From Paracoccus sp. C2R09 (GTDB lineage: Bacteria; Pseudomonadota; Alphaproteobacteria; Rhodobacterales; Rhodobacteraceae), in contig NZ_JAHKQB010000010.1 in NCBI RefSeq assembly GCF_018860625.1, positions 62,001 through 126,000 on the forward strand: 64,000 nt of DNA, given 5' to 3'. Positions 42,054 through 51,784 of this stretch are shown piece by piece; position 1 is the first letter of the stretch; each line of letters opens with the position of its first letter. The translations under genes and the position numbers were made by a program. The notes below the pieces were generated by a model, which did no database searches, was not told the DNA's origin, and saw only the letters and a program-made list of their open reading frames with translations.

Positions 42054-43400
42054 TCAGGCGAAGTTCTTCTCCAGCCACCGCTCGAGCCAGTGGATGGAGT
42101 AGTTGCCCGTCTGGATGTCGGGCTCTTGCAGCAGGGCGTTGAACAGCGGAACGGTGGTGTCCACCCCGTCCACGATCAGTTCGCCCAGGGCGCGCGACAG
42201 ACGTGCCAGCGCCTCGTCGCGGTCCCGGCCATGCACGATCAGCTTGCCGATCAGGCTGTCGTAATAGGGCGGGATCGAATAGCCCTGATAGAGCGCGGAA
42301 TCCATCCGCACGCCAAGGCCGCCCGGCGCGTGATACTGGGTGATCTTGCCGGGGCAGGGCGAGAATGTCGGCACCTTCTCGGCATTGATACGCACTTCGA
42401 TCGAATGGCCGCCAATGGTCAGGTCCTCCTGGCGGAATTCCATCTCCTCGCCCGCGGCGACCAGGATCTGCTGCCGGACAAGATCGACGCCGAAGATCGC
42501 CTCGGTGACCGGATGTTCGACCTGCAGGCGGGTGTTCATCTCGATGAAGTAGAACTCGCCATCCTCGTAGAGGAACTCGATCGTGCCCGCACCGGAATAG
42601 CCGATCTCGGCCACGGCATCCGCGCAGATCTTGCCGATGCGCGCGCGTTCGCTTGCGCTGATGGACGGGCCGGGGGCCTCTTCCAGCACCTTCTGGTGAC
42701 GGCGCTGCAACGAGCAGTCGCGTTCGCCCAGATGGACTGCGCGGCCCTTGCCGTCACCGAAGACCTGGATCTCGATATGGCGGGGCTTCTGCAGGTATTT
42801 CTCGATATAGACGTCGGGATTGCCGAAGGCGGCCTTTGCCTCGGCCCGCGCGGTGCGGAACGCGACCTCGAGGCCCGCCTCGTCCTTGGCGACCTTCATG
42901 CCGCGACCGCCGCCGCCGGCCGTCGCCTTGATGATGACCGGATAACCGATCTGACCCGCGATCCGCTTGGCGTCGTCCACGTCATCGACGCCGCCTTCGC
43001 TGCCCGGGACACAGGGAACGCCCAGCTTCTTCATCGTGTCCTTGGCGGTGATCTTGTCACCCATGATGCGGATATGTTCCGCACGCGGACCGATGAAGGT
43101 CAGGTCGTGATCCTCGACCATCTGCACGAAGCCCGCGTTCTCCGAAAGGAAACCGTAGCCCGGATGGATGGCCTGCGCGCCGGTGATCTCGCAGGCCGAG
43201 ATCAGGGCGGGCATGGAGAGATAGCTCTGCCCCGAGGGGGCAGGGCCGATGCAGACGGATTCGTCTGCCATGCGGACATGCATCGCATCCGCGTCGGCGG
43301 TCGAATGGACCGCGACCGAGGCGATGCCCATCTCGCGGCAGGCGCGGATCACGCGCAGCGCGATCTCGCCCCGGTTGGCGATGAGGATCTTGTCGAACAT
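42054..43400 (-). CDS. accC: acetyl-CoA carboxylase, biotin carboxylase subunit
   Basis: Carboxylates biotin on AccB with ATP and bicarbonate, the first step of fatty acid synthesis. The 448-residue protein has the ATP-grasp glycine-rich loop [13 protein letters not shown], the [18 protein letters not shown] segment, and [16 protein letters not shown] with the catalytic residues. The start at 43400 ([12 protein letters not shown]) is standard; a TTG two codons upstream is less likely. accB is 9 nt upstream. Length is exactly typical. Confidence 0.97.
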   Translation of the reverse strand: MFDKILIANRGEIALRVIRACREMGIASVAVHSTADADAMHVRMADESVCIGPAPSGQSYLSMPALISACEITGAQAIHPGYGFLSENAGFVQMVEDHDLTFIGPRAEHIRIMGDKITAKDTMKKLGVPCVPGSEGGVDDVDDAKRIAGQIGYPVIIKATAGGGGRGMKVAKDEAGLEVAFRTARAEAKAAFGNPDVYIEKYLQKPRHIEIQVFGDGKGRAVHLGERDCSLQRRHQKVLEEAPGPSISASERARIGKICADAVAEIGYSGAGTIEFLYEDGEFYFIEMNTRLQVEHPVTEAIFGVDLVRQQILVAAGEEMEFRQEDLTIGGHSIEVRINAEKVPTFSPCPGKITQYHAPGGLGVRMDSALYQGYSIPPYYDSLIGKLIVHGRDRDEALARLSRALGELIVDGVDTTVPLFNALLQEPDIQTGNYSIHWLERWLEKNFA

Positions 43401-43409
43401 GGGCAAGCC

Positions 43410-43922
43410 TTACTCGACGACCATCAGGGGGGCGCCGAATTCGACGGGCGCGCCGTCATCGACCAGGATCCGCTTGACCGTGCCCGCACGCGGCGACGGG
43501 ATGTGGTTCATGGTCTTCATCGCCTCGACGATCATCAGCGTCTCGCCTTCGGCGACGGTCTGGCCGATCTGCACGAAGGCCGCGGCACCGGGTTCGGCTG
43601 CCAGATAGGCGGTGCCCACCATGGGCGAGGTCACGGCGCCGGGCAGGCTGGCCGGGTCTTCGCTGACCGCGGGTGCCGATGCCGCGGCGGGCGCGGCTGC
43701 AGGGGCCGCCGCGGGGGCGGGTGCACCGGCCGGGGCGCTGGCGGCATAGACGACCTGCTGCGGGCCCTGCTTGGCCAGGCTGACCGTCAGCCGGTCATGT
43801 TCGCCATATTCCCGTTCGACCTGAATTTCGCTCAGTTCGCTTGCGTTCAGCAATTCGGCCAGCGACTGGATGAAGGCCACGTCGCCTTCGTGGTGCTTGC
43901 CCTGCTTGGAATCGTTGGTCAT
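43410..43922 (-). CDS. accB: biotin carboxyl carrier protein of acetyl-CoA carboxylase
   Basis: Carries biotin between AccC and the transferase. The 170-residue protein has an N-terminal dimerisation part, an Ala/Pro-rich linker (about residues 62-90) and a C-terminal biotinyl domain. The domain contains the biotinylation motif EAMKTMNHI (lysine in AMKT, about residue 136). The start at 43922 has AGAGGACGGC upstream; an ATG 15 nt further upstream is possible. It is followed by accC after 9 nt. Confidence 0.96.
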   Translation of the reverse strand: MTNDSKQGKHHEGDVAFIQSLAELLNASELSEIQVEREYGEHDRLTVSLAKQGPQQVVYAASAPAGAPAPAAAPAAAPAAASAPAVSEDPASLPGAVTSPMVGTAYLAAEPGAAAFVQIGQTVAEGETLMIVEAMKTMNHIPSPRAGTVKRILVDDGAPVEFGAPLMVVE

Positions 43923-44025
43923 GCCGTCCTCTGCCATGTTTTTTCGGTGCCGCCCGTGGCGGCGATTGCGGCGCTTATAGCCCCTTGCATATCCCAAGGG
44001 AAAGGGTCTCGCGGTTCGAACGGGC

Positions 44026-44340
44026 CTATTGCCCCCGCGAGGCCTTCTCGGCAATGCCCGAAACGCCTTCGCGACGGGCAAGTTCTTTCTCGACATCCGC
44101 CAGCGTGACATCGCGCGCGGCCAGCATCACCATCAGGTGATAGAGAACGTCCGCAGCCTCGGATGCAAGGCGCGCGCGGTCGCCCTTCACCGCTTCGATG
44201 ATGGCCTCGACGGCCTCCTCGCCGAACTTCTCGGCGCATTTCTCGGGGCCCTTGGCCAGCAGCTTCGCGGTCCAGCTGCCGTCGGGATCGGCCCCCTTGC
44301 GGGCCTCGATGGTGGCGGCAAGACGGTCGAGGGCGGTCAT
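44026..44340 (-). CDS. hisE: phosphoribosyl-ATP pyrophosphatase
   Basis: Hydrolyses phosphoribosyl-ATP to phosphoribosyl-AMP, the second step of histidine synthesis. The 104-residue all-helical protein has [17 protein letters not shown] and [13 protein letters not shown] with the magnesium-binding Glu and Asp residues of the MazG-like fold. The ATG overlaps the hisF stop (ATGA). In this group HisE is separate from HisI, which is not in the window. Confidence 0.95.
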   Translation of the reverse strand: MTALDRLAATIEARKGADPDGSWTAKLLAKGPEKCAEKFGEEAVEAIIEAVKGDRARLASEAADVLYHLMVMLAARDVTLADVEKELARREGVSGIAEKASRGQ

Positions 44341-45098
44341 GTCAACCTCATGGGGATGCCCGCGGCAGCCATGTATTCCTTGGCCTCGGCCACGGTATGG
44401 GTGCCGAAATGGAAGATGGATGCCGCAAGCACGGCGCTGGCATGGCCTTCGGTGACGCCTTCGACCAGGTGATCCAGCGTGCCGACGCCCCCCGATGCGA
44501 TGACCGGGATGTTCACCGCGTCCGCGATGGCGCGCGTCAGGCCGATGTTGAAGCCCGACCGCGTGCCGTCCCGATCCATCGAGGTCAGCAGGATCTCTCC
44601 TGCGCCCTTCGATTCGACGAGGCGTGCGAATTCCACGGCGTCGATGCCGGTGGGCTTGCGGCCGCCATGGGTGAAGATTTCCCACCGTCCGTCCGCCACG
44701 GTCTTGGCGTCGATGGCGGTCACGATGCACTGGCTGCCGAAGCGGTCCGCCGCACGCGCCACGACATCGGGATCGGCCACGGCGGCGCTGTTGAAGCTGA
44801 CCTTGTCGGCCCCCGCCAGCAGCAGGGCGCGCACGTCTTCGGACGTGCGCACGCCCCCGCCAACCGTCAGCGGCACGAAGCATTGTTCGGCGGTCCGCGT
44901 CACCAGGTCGAACATGGTGCCGCGGTTCTCGTGCGTCGCGTGGATGTCCAGAAAGCAGATCTCGTCCGCGCCGGCGGCGTCATAGGCGCGCGCGGCCTCG
45001 ACCGGATCGCCCGCGTCGCGCAGGTCCACGAAGTTCACGCCCTTGACCACGCGGCCATCGGCCACGTCCAGGCAGGGGATGATGCGGGTCTTCAGCAT
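44337..45098 (-). CDS. hisF: imidazole glycerol phosphate synthase, cyclase subunit
   Basis: Uses ammonia from HisH to turn PRFAR into imidazole glycerol phosphate and AICAR. The 253-residue beta-barrel protein has the catalytic Asp in [36 protein letters not shown], and [12 protein letters not shown] with the second Asp. Its sequence ends GIPMRL as usual. It lies 22 nt after hisA and overlaps hisE, so hisA-hisF-hisE form one unit. HisH is not in the window. Confidence 0.97.
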   Translation of the reverse strand: MLKTRIIPCLDVADGRVVKGVNFVDLRDAGDPVEAARAYDAAGADEICFLDIHATHENRGTMFDLVTRTAEQCFVPLTVGGGVRTSEDVRALLLAGADKVSFNSAAVADPDVVARAADRFGSQCIVTAIDAKTVADGRWEIFTHGGRKPTGIDAVEFARLVESKGAGEILLTSMDRDGTRSGFNIGLTRAIADAVNIPVIASGGVGTLDHLVEGVTEGHASAVLAASIFHFGTHTVAEAKEYMAAAGIPMRLT

Positions 45099-45120
45099 CG
45101 CTTCAACCTTTCCTTCCGGC

Positions 45121-45837
45121 TCAGGCCAGCGCGGCCAGCGCCTGGCGCAGATCCAGCGCCCCGTCATAGAGCGCCCGCCCCGAGATCGCCCCCGAGATGG
45201 CGCCGGTCGCCTTGAGCGCATGCAGGTCGTCCAGCGACGACACGCCGCCCGATGCGATGACCGGAATATCGACGGCGCGGGCCAGCGCCTCGGTCGCGGC
45301 GATGTTCGGGCCGCCCATCGCGCCGTCGCGATCGATATCGGTATAGATGATCGCGGCCACGCCGGCATCCTCGAACTGGCGGGCAAGGTCGGTGGCCATG
45401 ACGTCGGTCTCGGTCGCCCAGCCGCGCGTCGCCACGCGCCCGCCGCGCGCATCGATGCCCACCGCGATCTTGCCCGGGAAGGCGGCAGCGGCCTCGCGCA
45501 CCAGGTCGGGGTTCTCGACCGCGACGGTGCCCAGGATGACGCGGGACAGGCCGCGGGCGATCCAGGCCTCGATCGTGGCCATGTCGCGGATGCCGCCGCC
45601 CAGCTGGGCGGGAATGTCGGTGCGTGCAAGGATCGCCTCGACCGCCTCGGCATTGACCGGACGGCCCGCGAAGGCGCCATTCAGATCGACCAGGTGCAAC
45701 CATTGCGCACCGGCATCCTGAAAGGCGCGCGCCTGCGCCGCCGGGTCGGTCCCGAAGACGGTCGCGGCCTCCATGTCGCCGCGCAGCAGGCGCACGCAAT
45801 TGCCGTCCTTGAGGTCGATGGCGGGATAGAGGATCAT
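45121..45837 (-). CDS. hisA: phosphoribosylformimino-AICAR ribotide isomerase
   Basis: Isomerises ProFAR to PRFAR in histidine synthesis. The 238-residue barrel protein starts [21 protein letters not shown] with the catalytic Asp, and has [30 protein letters not shown] with the second catalytic Asp, and [12 protein letters not shown]. Start 45837 is the conserved one; the frame is open 21 codons further upstream. It is the first gene of the hisAFE unit and diverges from the DUF2147 gene. Confidence 0.97.
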   Translation of the reverse strand: MILYPAIDLKDGNCVRLLRGDMEAATVFGTDPAAQARAFQDAGAQWLHLVDLNGAFAGRPVNAEAVEAILARTDIPAQLGGGIRDMATIEAWIARGLSRVILGTVAVENPDLVREAAAAFPGKIAVGIDARGGRVATRGWATETDVMATDLARQFEDAGVAAIIYTDIDRDGAMGGPNIAATEALARAVDIPVIASGGVSSLDDLHALKATGAISGAISGRALYDGALDLRQALAALA

Positions 45838-45976
45838 CTGCAAGCTCCGGGGCGTGGATCGGGGTCGCATCCCTTTGGCATGACAGGCCCCGTGGGGCAA
45901 GTGGCGGACCCTACGTTACGCTTGCCAGCGCGGACGGGGGCCGCGCAATCTGATCCCATCCTGAGGAGGAGGGATC

Positions 45977-46360
45977 ATGCGTCAATTCATTCTTGCGGCC
46001 GGTTTCGCACTGGCCGCGGGGGCGGCATCCGCCGACCCGATCGAGGGCATCTGGCAGACCCAGCCCGACGAGGGGGCATTCGCCCATGTCACCATCGCAC
46101 CATGCGGCGGGGCTTTCTGCGGCACCATCAACCGCACGTTCAAGGACGGGGCCGAATACCGCTCGCCCAATATCGGGCGACAGATCGTCATCGACATGGC
46201 CCCCCGGGGCGGCGGCGCCTACGAGGGGCGCGTGTGGCGGCCCGCGAACGACAAGGTCTATAACGGCAAGGCTTCCGTGTCAGGCGACAGGATGAGCCTG
46301 TCGGGCTGCGTCGCGGGCGGTCTCATCTGCAAGAGCCAGACCTGGGTCAAGGTCCAGTAG
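45977..46360 (+). CDS. DUF2147 secreted protein
   Basis: A 127-residue periplasmic protein with a clear signal peptide (MRQFILAAGFALAAGAASA). The DUF2147 core has PIEGIWQTQPDEGAFAHV, PCGGAFCGTINRT, and the C-terminal LSGCVAGGLICKSQTWVKV. Two cysteine pairs are likely disulfide-bonded. Function unknown. A GAGGAGGG site precedes the ATG. A 13-bp stem-loop follows the stop. Confidence 0.87.
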   Translation: MRQFILAAGFALAAGAASADPIEGIWQTQPDEGAFAHVTIAPCGGAFCGTINRTFKDGAEYRSPNIGRQIVIDMAPRGGGAYEGRVWRPANDKVYNGKASVSGDRMSLSGCVAGGLICKSQTWVKVQ

Positions 46361-46364
46361 GGGG

Positions 46365-46395
46365 AATGCGGGCCGGGAAACGCCCGGCCCGCATT
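46365..46395. terminator. 13-bp bidirectional terminator
   Basis: AATGCGGGCCGGG (46365-46377) pairs perfectly with CCCGGCCCGCATT (46383-46395), 5-nt loop. It sits between the convergent stop codons of the DUF2147 gene and sqdB and ends transcription on both strands. Confidence 0.8.
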
Positions 46396-46397
46396 CG

Positions 46398-47573
46398 TCA
46401 TTCCGCCGCCGCCTGCGGGCGCCATTCCGACACGCAGGGGATCTTGGTACGGTCGCAGCGATGGGCATAGCGTCTGGCGATGTCCTGCACCTCGGCCAGC
46501 AATCCGTCCTGCAGCTTGATCGGCTGCAGTCCCAGACCCAGGAAGCCGTCATTCGCGACATGGAGGTCGTTTTCGTCGGCCTCGTTCCGGGGGTTGCGCT
46601 GCAGCGCGATCCGCGCCCCCGTCCGGTCCGCGATCATCTGCGCCAGATCGCGCACGCGATGCGTCTCGGTCATCTGGTTCAGGATGCGCACCCGGTCGCC
46701 CGCCGCGGGCGGGGTCATCAGCGCCAGTTCGATGCAGCGGCAGGTATCCTGGATATGGATGAAGGCGCGGGTCTGCCCGCCGGTCCCGTGCACCGTCATC
46801 GGGTAATCGATCGCCGCCTGCATCAGGAAACGGTTCAGCACCGTGCCGTAATCCCCGTCGTAATCGAAGCGGTTGATCAGACGCTCGTCCCGCGCCGTCT
46901 CCTCGGTCTGGGTGCCCCAGACGATGCCCTGATGCAGGTCGGTGATCCGCAGCCCGTCATTCTTGTTGTAGTAGAAGAAGAACAGCTGATCCTGCGTCTT
47001 GGTCATGTGATAGATGCTGCCCGGATTGGCGGGATAGAGGATCTGCTGCTGGTGGGGGCCGTTGGCCGTATCGACCGTCACGTCCAAGTAGCCTTCGGGG
47101 ATCTTCATCCCCGCCGTGCCATAGCCGTAGACGCCCATCGTCCCCAGATGGACCAGGTGGATGTCCTGGCCGGATTCCACGATCGCGGCCAGCACGTCGT
47201 TCGTCGCATTCAGGTTGTTGCTGACGGTATAGCGCTTGTGCCGGCTGGATTTCATGGAATAGGGCGCGGCGCGCTGTTCGGCGAAATGGATGATCGCGTC
47301 GGGGCGCTCGGTCTGCAGAAGGGCCAGCAGGCGGTCGTAATCCTGCCCCACGGTCAGATCGACGGTGCGGATCTGGCGGCCGGTCAGTTCCGACCAGGCG
47401 CGGACGCGTTCTCCAAGCGGCCTGATCGGGGTCAGCGACGTGACCTCCAGCTCCACGTCGATCTTGCGTCGAGACAGGTTGTCCACGATCACGATCTCGT
47501 GCCCTCGGGCCGAGAGATGCAGTGCGGTGGGCCAGCCGCAAAAACCGTCGCCGCCCAATACTATGATTTTCAT
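46398..47573 (-). CDS. sqdB: UDP-sulfoquinovose synthase
   Basis: Makes UDP-sulfoquinovose from UDP-glucose and sulfite using bound NAD+. The 391-residue short-chain dehydrogenase-type protein has the nucleotide loop [40 protein letters not shown], the catalytic Thr in TMGVYG, the YxxxK in SIYHMTK, and [29 protein letters not shown] is also specific to SQD1/SqdB. It is downstream of kpsE-kpsT on the same strand. The glycosyltransferases that would use its product (SqdC, SqdD, SqdX) are not in the window. Confidence 0.93.
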   Translation of the reverse strand: MKIIVLGGDGFCGWPTALHLSARGHEIVIVDNLSRRKIDVELEVTSLTPIRPLGERVRAWSELTGRQIRTVDLTVGQDYDRLLALLQTERPDAIIHFAEQRAAPYSMKSSRHKRYTVSNNLNATNDVLAAIVESGQDIHLVHLGTMGVYGYGTAGMKIPEGYLDVTVDTANGPHQQQILYPANPGSIYHMTKTQDQLFFFYYNKNDGLRITDLHQGIVWGTQTEETARDERLINRFDYDGDYGTVLNRFLMQAAIDYPMTVHGTGGQTRAFIHIQDTCRCIELALMTPPAAGDRVRILNQMTETHRVRDLAQMIADRTGARIALQRNPRNEADENDLHVANDGFLGLGLQPIKLQDGLLAEVQDIARRYAHRCDRTKIPCVSEWRPQAAAE

Positions 47574-47657
47574 GGATTCCCATCTCCTACCTTCGGCGAA
47601 GATTAGGAGCGATGGTGAAATTGATCCACCCCCTTGCTGCAGGGTGACATCGGATCG

Positions 47658-48329
47658 TCACATCTCGTGGCGGGCCTGTTCCATGTTTTCCATATGCATG
47701 GCGATGGCGTCGTCGATATCGTCGAAATAGAACAGCTTGCCGTTCTCAAGCACCGCGCCCGATGTGCAGACGGCCCGCAGCATTCCCATGGAATGCGACA
47801 CGACCACGGCGCCGGCCTGGGCCAGGCGGTGGTTGAAGACGTGGTTCGACTTGGCCTTGAACGATGCGTCGCCCACGGCCGACACCTCGTCCACCAGATA
47901 GGTGTCGAAGGGCACGGCCATCGACAGTCCGAAGGCCAGACGCGACCTCATCCCCGAGGAATAGCTGCGCAGCGGCAGGTGGAAGTGATCCCCCAGCTCG
48001 GCGAAATCCTCGACGAAGGCCAGGACCTCCTCGGTGTCGATGCCATAGACGCGCGCGACGAAGCGGCAGTTCTGTTCGCCGGTCAGTTCCGCACTGAACG
48101 ACCCTGCGAAACCCACCGGCCAGCTGATCGTGCCGGTGGACAGGATCTGCCCCGACGTTGGCAGCATCGCCCCCGAGATCATCCGCAGAAGCGAAGATTT
48201 GCCCGCGCCGTTCCGCCCCAGAAGCGCAACCGACACGCCGGTGGGAAAGGTGGCCGTGATGTTGTCGGCCACCACCTTGCTGCGTCCGTTCAGCGTATAG
48301 GTCTTGGTCAGGTTCTGCAGTCGGATCAT
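47658..48329 (-). CDS. kpsT: capsule-type polysaccharide ABC transporter ATPase (KpsT)
   Basis: ATPase that drives polysaccharide export across the inner membrane with KpsM. The 223-residue protein has Walker A LLGRNGAGKSSLL (about residues 36-48), signature YSSGMRSRLAF, Walker B YLVDEVSAVGD, and HSMGMLRAVC with the switch His. The small size and the CPS-type ATP-binding sequence resemble KpsT/BexA/CtrD. The start overlaps the kpsE stop by ATGA. sqdB follows 84 nt downstream. Confidence 0.93.
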   Translation of the reverse strand: MIRLQNLTKTYTLNGRSKVVADNITATFPTGVSVALLGRNGAGKSSLLRMISGAMLPTSGQILSTGTISWPVGFAGSFSAELTGEQNCRFVARVYGIDTEEVLAFVEDFAELGDHFHLPLRSYSSGMRSRLAFGLSMAVPFDTYLVDEVSAVGDASFKAKSNHVFNHRLAQAGAVVVSHSMGMLRAVCTSGAVLENGKLFYFDDIDDAIAMHMENMEQARHEM

Positions 48330-49795
48330 CGCCGGTCGCGCAGGCTGTAGAAGGCGAGGCAGCCGATGATCCATGCCAGCGTCAGGAAGCCGAAGATCAT
48401 GGCCAGAAGGCGCCCGCGCTGCGGGAACTCGGGTTCCTGGGCAAGGGTCGGGCGGATATAGGGCGCAAGGTAACGCGACTGGCGCACAGCCTCGGCCCGG
48501 GCGGATTCGAATGCGGCCAGCGCGGTGGTATAGCTGGTTTCGGCGAATTGCCGATCCACGGCCAGCGTCTCGTACTGGCCCACCACCTCGGACAGGGCGA
48601 CGTCTTCGGTATTGGTGCCGACCTTCTGACGTTCGTCGTCGATCTGTTCGCGGATGACCTGCACGCGCAGCTCGGTCTGGGCGATGCGCGGATCCTCGGG
48701 CTGGGCATTCGCGCGCAGCAGCCCGAGCGAGACGAGCTGTTCGGCCAGCTGCGTCTGAAGCGAGGTGACGACGCCGACCTGGCCCTGCACATCGGCCTCG
48801 GGGTCCACGATCTGGTATTCGTTGCGGAATTCCGTCACCGCCTGACGCGCGGCGCGCAGGCGTTCCTGGGCGCGCTCCAGCTCGTCGCGGGCGTAGCGCA
48901 GCGCGTCCTCGCGGCTGATGTCGTTCAGCTCGTTGATGAGGACGGTGCCCTCGTCCAGGATCGCCTGCGATATGCCCTGCGCGTCCTGCGGATCGAAGGC
49001 CAGGATGCGAAGGTCGATCATGCCGTCATTGTACTGGATGCGGACCTTGCGTTCCCATTCCTTGACCAGCGCCTCGATGGAATCGTTGCCGCGGAAGCCG
49101 AAGATCGGATCGCCCGGCGCCTTCGACCACACCTCGCGCAGGTTCATGCGCTGGTCCACGCGTTCGACCAGATCGCGGCTCTGGATGAACTTGAAGAGGA
49201 CGTCGGTATCCGAGGTGGAGCTGGACGTGACACCCACCAGCGAGCTGAGCCCGCCCAGCACGTCGGTCGACGTGCCCGCGCTTTCGGACCGGACCGAGAA
49301 CCCGACATAGGAGGCATACTGGTCCACGGCCCGCGTATAGAGATAACCGCCGGCGATCGCGGTGGGCAGGATCACGCCCAGCACGAAGGCACCGACAAGA
49401 CCGCGATGGCGTTTCTGCACCTTGGCCCGGGTGGCGGGCGGTGCCACGGGGGCCGCGGCCATCTTCTCGCGTGCCTGCTGGATACGCTGCTTCTGCGCGG
49501 CATTGGTTGCTGCATCGGATTTCGCGGCCTTCATGCGATGCATCTGCGCGCGTGCCCGGGGGCCCTGACCCTTGGGGCCGGGTCCACCCTTGCCCGGACC
49601 TTGGCCCTGCGGGCCGTGACCCGGACCCTGACGCGGGCCGCCCTGGGGCTGTCTGTTCGGGCCTTGCGCGTTGCCGCGGCCCTGGGCCGGTCCCTGGGTC
49701 CGGCCTTCGGTGGATTGGGTATCGGGGGATCGACCGTCGGGCCGGTTCGCGGCTGCCTCGGTCGTCGTGCCGGGTGTCTGGTCCTCAGCGGACAT
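48326..49795 (-). CDS. kpsE: capsule export inner-membrane protein (KpsE/PCP family) with long low-complexity N-terminus
   Basis: Polysaccharide co-polymerase that spans the periplasm and links the exporter to an outer-membrane channel. The 489-residue protein has two membrane helices (about 132-155 and 463-483). Between them is a large periplasmic part with coiled-coil stretches (DELERAQERLRAARQAVTEF) and PxxPQRGR before the second helix, as in KpsE/BexC/CtrC. Unusually, about 90 cytosolic N-terminal residues are Gly/Pro/Gln-rich. The start is probably ATG 49795; a GTG at 49822 is possible. It overlaps kpsT by ATGA. Confidence 0.9.
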   Translation of the reverse strand: MSAEDQTPGTTTEAAANRPDGRSPDTQSTEGRTQGPAQGRGNAQGPNRQPQGGPRQGPGHGPQGQGPGKGGPGPKGQGPRARAQMHRMKAAKSDAATNAAQKQRIQQAREKMAAAPVAPPATRAKVQKRHRGLVGAFVLGVILPTAIAGGYLYTRAVDQYASYVGFSVRSESAGTSTDVLGGLSSLVGVTSSSTSDTDVLFKFIQSRDLVERVDQRMNLREVWSKAPGDPIFGFRGNDSIEALVKEWERKVRIQYNDGMIDLRILAFDPQDAQGISQAILDEGTVLINELNDISREDALRYARDELERAQERLRAARQAVTEFRNEYQIVDPEADVQGQVGVVTSLQTQLAEQLVSLGLLRANAQPEDPRIAQTELRVQVIREQIDDERQKVGTNTEDVALSEVVGQYETLAVDRQFAETSYTTALAAFESARAEAVRQSRYLAPYIRPTLAQEPEFPQRGRLLAMIFGFLTLAWIIGCLAFYSLRDRR

Positions 49796-49906
49796 GTGCG
49801 TGGCCCCGCCTGTCTGTTGCACTTCCAGACGACCTCATACATAAGCGCAGGCGACAGTTCCAGCGCCGATGGATCGGCGGGATCGCGAACCCAGAAGGCG
49901 CGGCTG

Positions 49907-50761
49907 ATGTCCGACACCCCACCGTTCCGGAAACCTGCATTCCCCACCCAGACGCGCGCCACGCGGCCCCGGCAGCTGAAGGAGGTCCGCAAGCACCGCA
50001 GCCATGCCAGCTTCCGCGCCATCACCGCCCTGATCCTGCGCGAGATGCAGACCAGCAACGGGCGCGGGCGCGGCAGCTATATCTGGGCGATCCTGGAACC
50101 CGTGGGCGGCATCGTCATGCTGACCATGATCTTCTCGCTCGGGTTTCGTGCGCCGCCGATCGGGACGAATTTCGCGATCTTCTATGCGACGGGCATGGTT
50201 CCCTTCATGGCCTATATGGACATATCGGGGAAGGTGTCGAACGCGGTCGGGTATTCCAAGCCGCTTCTGGCCTATCCGGCGGTGACCTTCATGGATGCGC
50301 TGATCGCGCGGGTCATCTTCAACACCATCACGCAGCTGATGGTGGCCATCGTGATCTTCACGGGCATCTGCATGATGATGGAGACACGGACCGAGCCGCA
50401 GATCGGGGGAATCGCCCTGGCCATGCTGATGGCCGTCACGATCGGCACCGGGGTGGGGGTGATGAACAGCTTCCTGTTCCAGGCGTTCGACTGGTGGCAG
50501 TCGATCTGGAGCATCCTGACCCGCCCGCTGTTCCTGCTGTCGGGGCTGTTCTTCATCTTCGACGACGTGCCCCAGCCCTACCAGGACTGGCTGTGGTACA
50601 ACCCGCTGATCCATGTCATCGGTCAGATGCGGCGTTCGTTCTTCCCGTCCTATATCGGGGATTACGTCAGCCTCGCCTATCTTTTCGGGGTGGGCATGGG
50701 GCTGACGGCCTTGGGGATGGCGCTGCTGGTCCGGTATCACCGCGACCTGCAATACAGCTGA
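49907..50761 (+). CDS. kpsM: capsule-type polysaccharide ABC transporter permease (KpsM)
   Basis: Membrane channel subunit of an ABC-2-type polysaccharide exporter. The 284-residue protein has about six hydrophobic segments (from near residue 60) and typical KpsM sequence: ALILREMQTSNGRGRGSYIW, LEPVGGIVMLTMIFS, SGLFFIFDDVPQPYQDWLWY and NPLIHVIGQMRRSFFPSY. It is transcribed away from kpsE with a 111-bp divergent gap, so the exporter genes are expressed from back-to-back promoters. AGAAGG precedes the ATG. Confidence 0.93.
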   Translation: MSDTPPFRKPAFPTQTRATRPRQLKEVRKHRSHASFRAITALILREMQTSNGRGRGSYIWAILEPVGGIVMLTMIFSLGFRAPPIGTNFAIFYATGMVPFMAYMDISGKVSNAVGYSKPLLAYPAVTFMDALIARVIFNTITQLMVAIVIFTGICMMMETRTEPQIGGIALAMLMAVTIGTGVGVMNSFLFQAFDWWQSIWSILTRPLFLLSGLFFIFDDVPQPYQDWLWYNPLIHVIGQMRRSFFPSYIGDYVSLAYLFGVGMGLTALGMALLVRYHRDLQYS

Positions 50762-50764
50762 TCC

Positions 50765-51784
50765 TCAGCCCCGCGGATCGATCAGGCGCGCAAGCACCGC
50801 GGCCCGCGTGATGCGCCCGCCGCCCTGGACCGGGATGGCGGTATCGCCCGCCAGCCTGTCCATCACGTCGCGAACCGGCATGTCGCGGGGCACGGGATCG
50901 CCCTCTGCCTCGCCCGGCTCGGCCACATCCTCGGCCGTCAGCACCCCGAGCGGGTTCATATGCGCCACGAAATCCGCGACATATTCGTTGGCCGGGTTCG
51001 CGATGATGTCGCGGGCGGTGCCGATCTGGACGATGCGCCCGCCCTCCATCAGGGCGATGCGGTTGCCCAGCTTGAAGGCTTCGTCCAGATCGTGGCTGAC
51101 GAAGATGATGGTGCGCCCGGTCCTGGCCTGCAGTTCCAGCAGCTCGCCCTGAAGGCGGGCACGGATCAGCGGGTCCAGCGCGCTGAAGGGTTCGTCCATC
51201 AGCAGGATGGGCGCCTCGGTCGCGAAGGCGCGGGCAAGGCCCACGCGCTGCTGCATCCCGCCCGACAATTCGCCCACCTTGCGGTCGGCCCAATCGGCAA
51301 GCCCCACGGTCTGCAGATGCCGTTCGACCCGTTCGCGGCGTTCGGCAGTCGAGATACCGGCCAGTTCCAGGCCCAGCCCCACATTGTCGCGCACCGTCCG
51401 CCATGGCAGCAGACCGAATTGCTGGAACACCATCGCGACATTGCGCAGGCGGATGTCGCGCAGGTTCCTCTTGCCCGCGCCGGTCACGCTGACCATCCGG
51501 TCGCCCCGGCGGATGCGCACCTCGCCGCGGCAGACGTCGTTCAGGGCGTTGACCGCGCGCAGCAGCGTGGACTTGCCCGACCCGGACAGCCCCATCAGCA
51601 CGAGGATCTCGCCCTCGTCCACGGACAGCGAACAGTCGTGGACGCCCAGGACCTGGCCGGTCTCTTCCTTGATGGGGCCGCGTTCCAGCCCCTCGTCCAT
51701 CAGGGGCAGGGCACAGGCGGGGCGGTCGCCGAAGACGATGCTGACGCGGTCGAATTCGACCGCCGTGCGTCGGGTGTCGGTCAT
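50765..51784 (-). CDS. choV: choline ABC transporter ATP-binding protein
   Basis: Energises high-affinity choline uptake. The 339-residue protein has Walker A GLSGSGKST, a Q-loop in VFQQFGLLPWRTV, signature ELSGGMQQRVGLARAFA, Walker B PILLMDEPFSALDPL and the switch HDLDEAF. A C-terminal regulatory region follows the ATPase (from about 265). The start overlaps the choW stop by ATGA. It ends 3 nt from the convergent kpsM stop. Confidence 0.95.
   Translation of the reverse strand: MTDTRRTAVEFDRVSIVFGDRPACALPLMDEGLERGPIKEETGQVLGVHDCSLSVDEGEILVLMGLSGSGKSTLLRAVNALNDVCRGEVRIRRGDRMVSVTGAGKRNLRDIRLRNVAMVFQQFGLLPWRTVRDNVGLGLELAGISTAERRERVERHLQTVGLADWADRKVGELSGGMQQRVGLARAFATEAPILLMDEPFSALDPLIRARLQGELLELQARTGRTIIFVSHDLDEAFKLGNRIALMEGGRIVQIGTARDIIANPANEYVADFVAHMNPLGVLTAEDVAEPGEAEGDPVPRDMPVRDVMDRLAGDTAIPVQGGGRITRAAVLARLIDPRG

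Noticed and set aside
48548-50761. One very long plus-strand open frame of 737 codons through the kpsE region into kpsM
   Set aside because: Its first two thirds are the antisense of kpsE, which has clear membrane and coiled-coil features. Only the part from 49907 is a real gene (kpsM).
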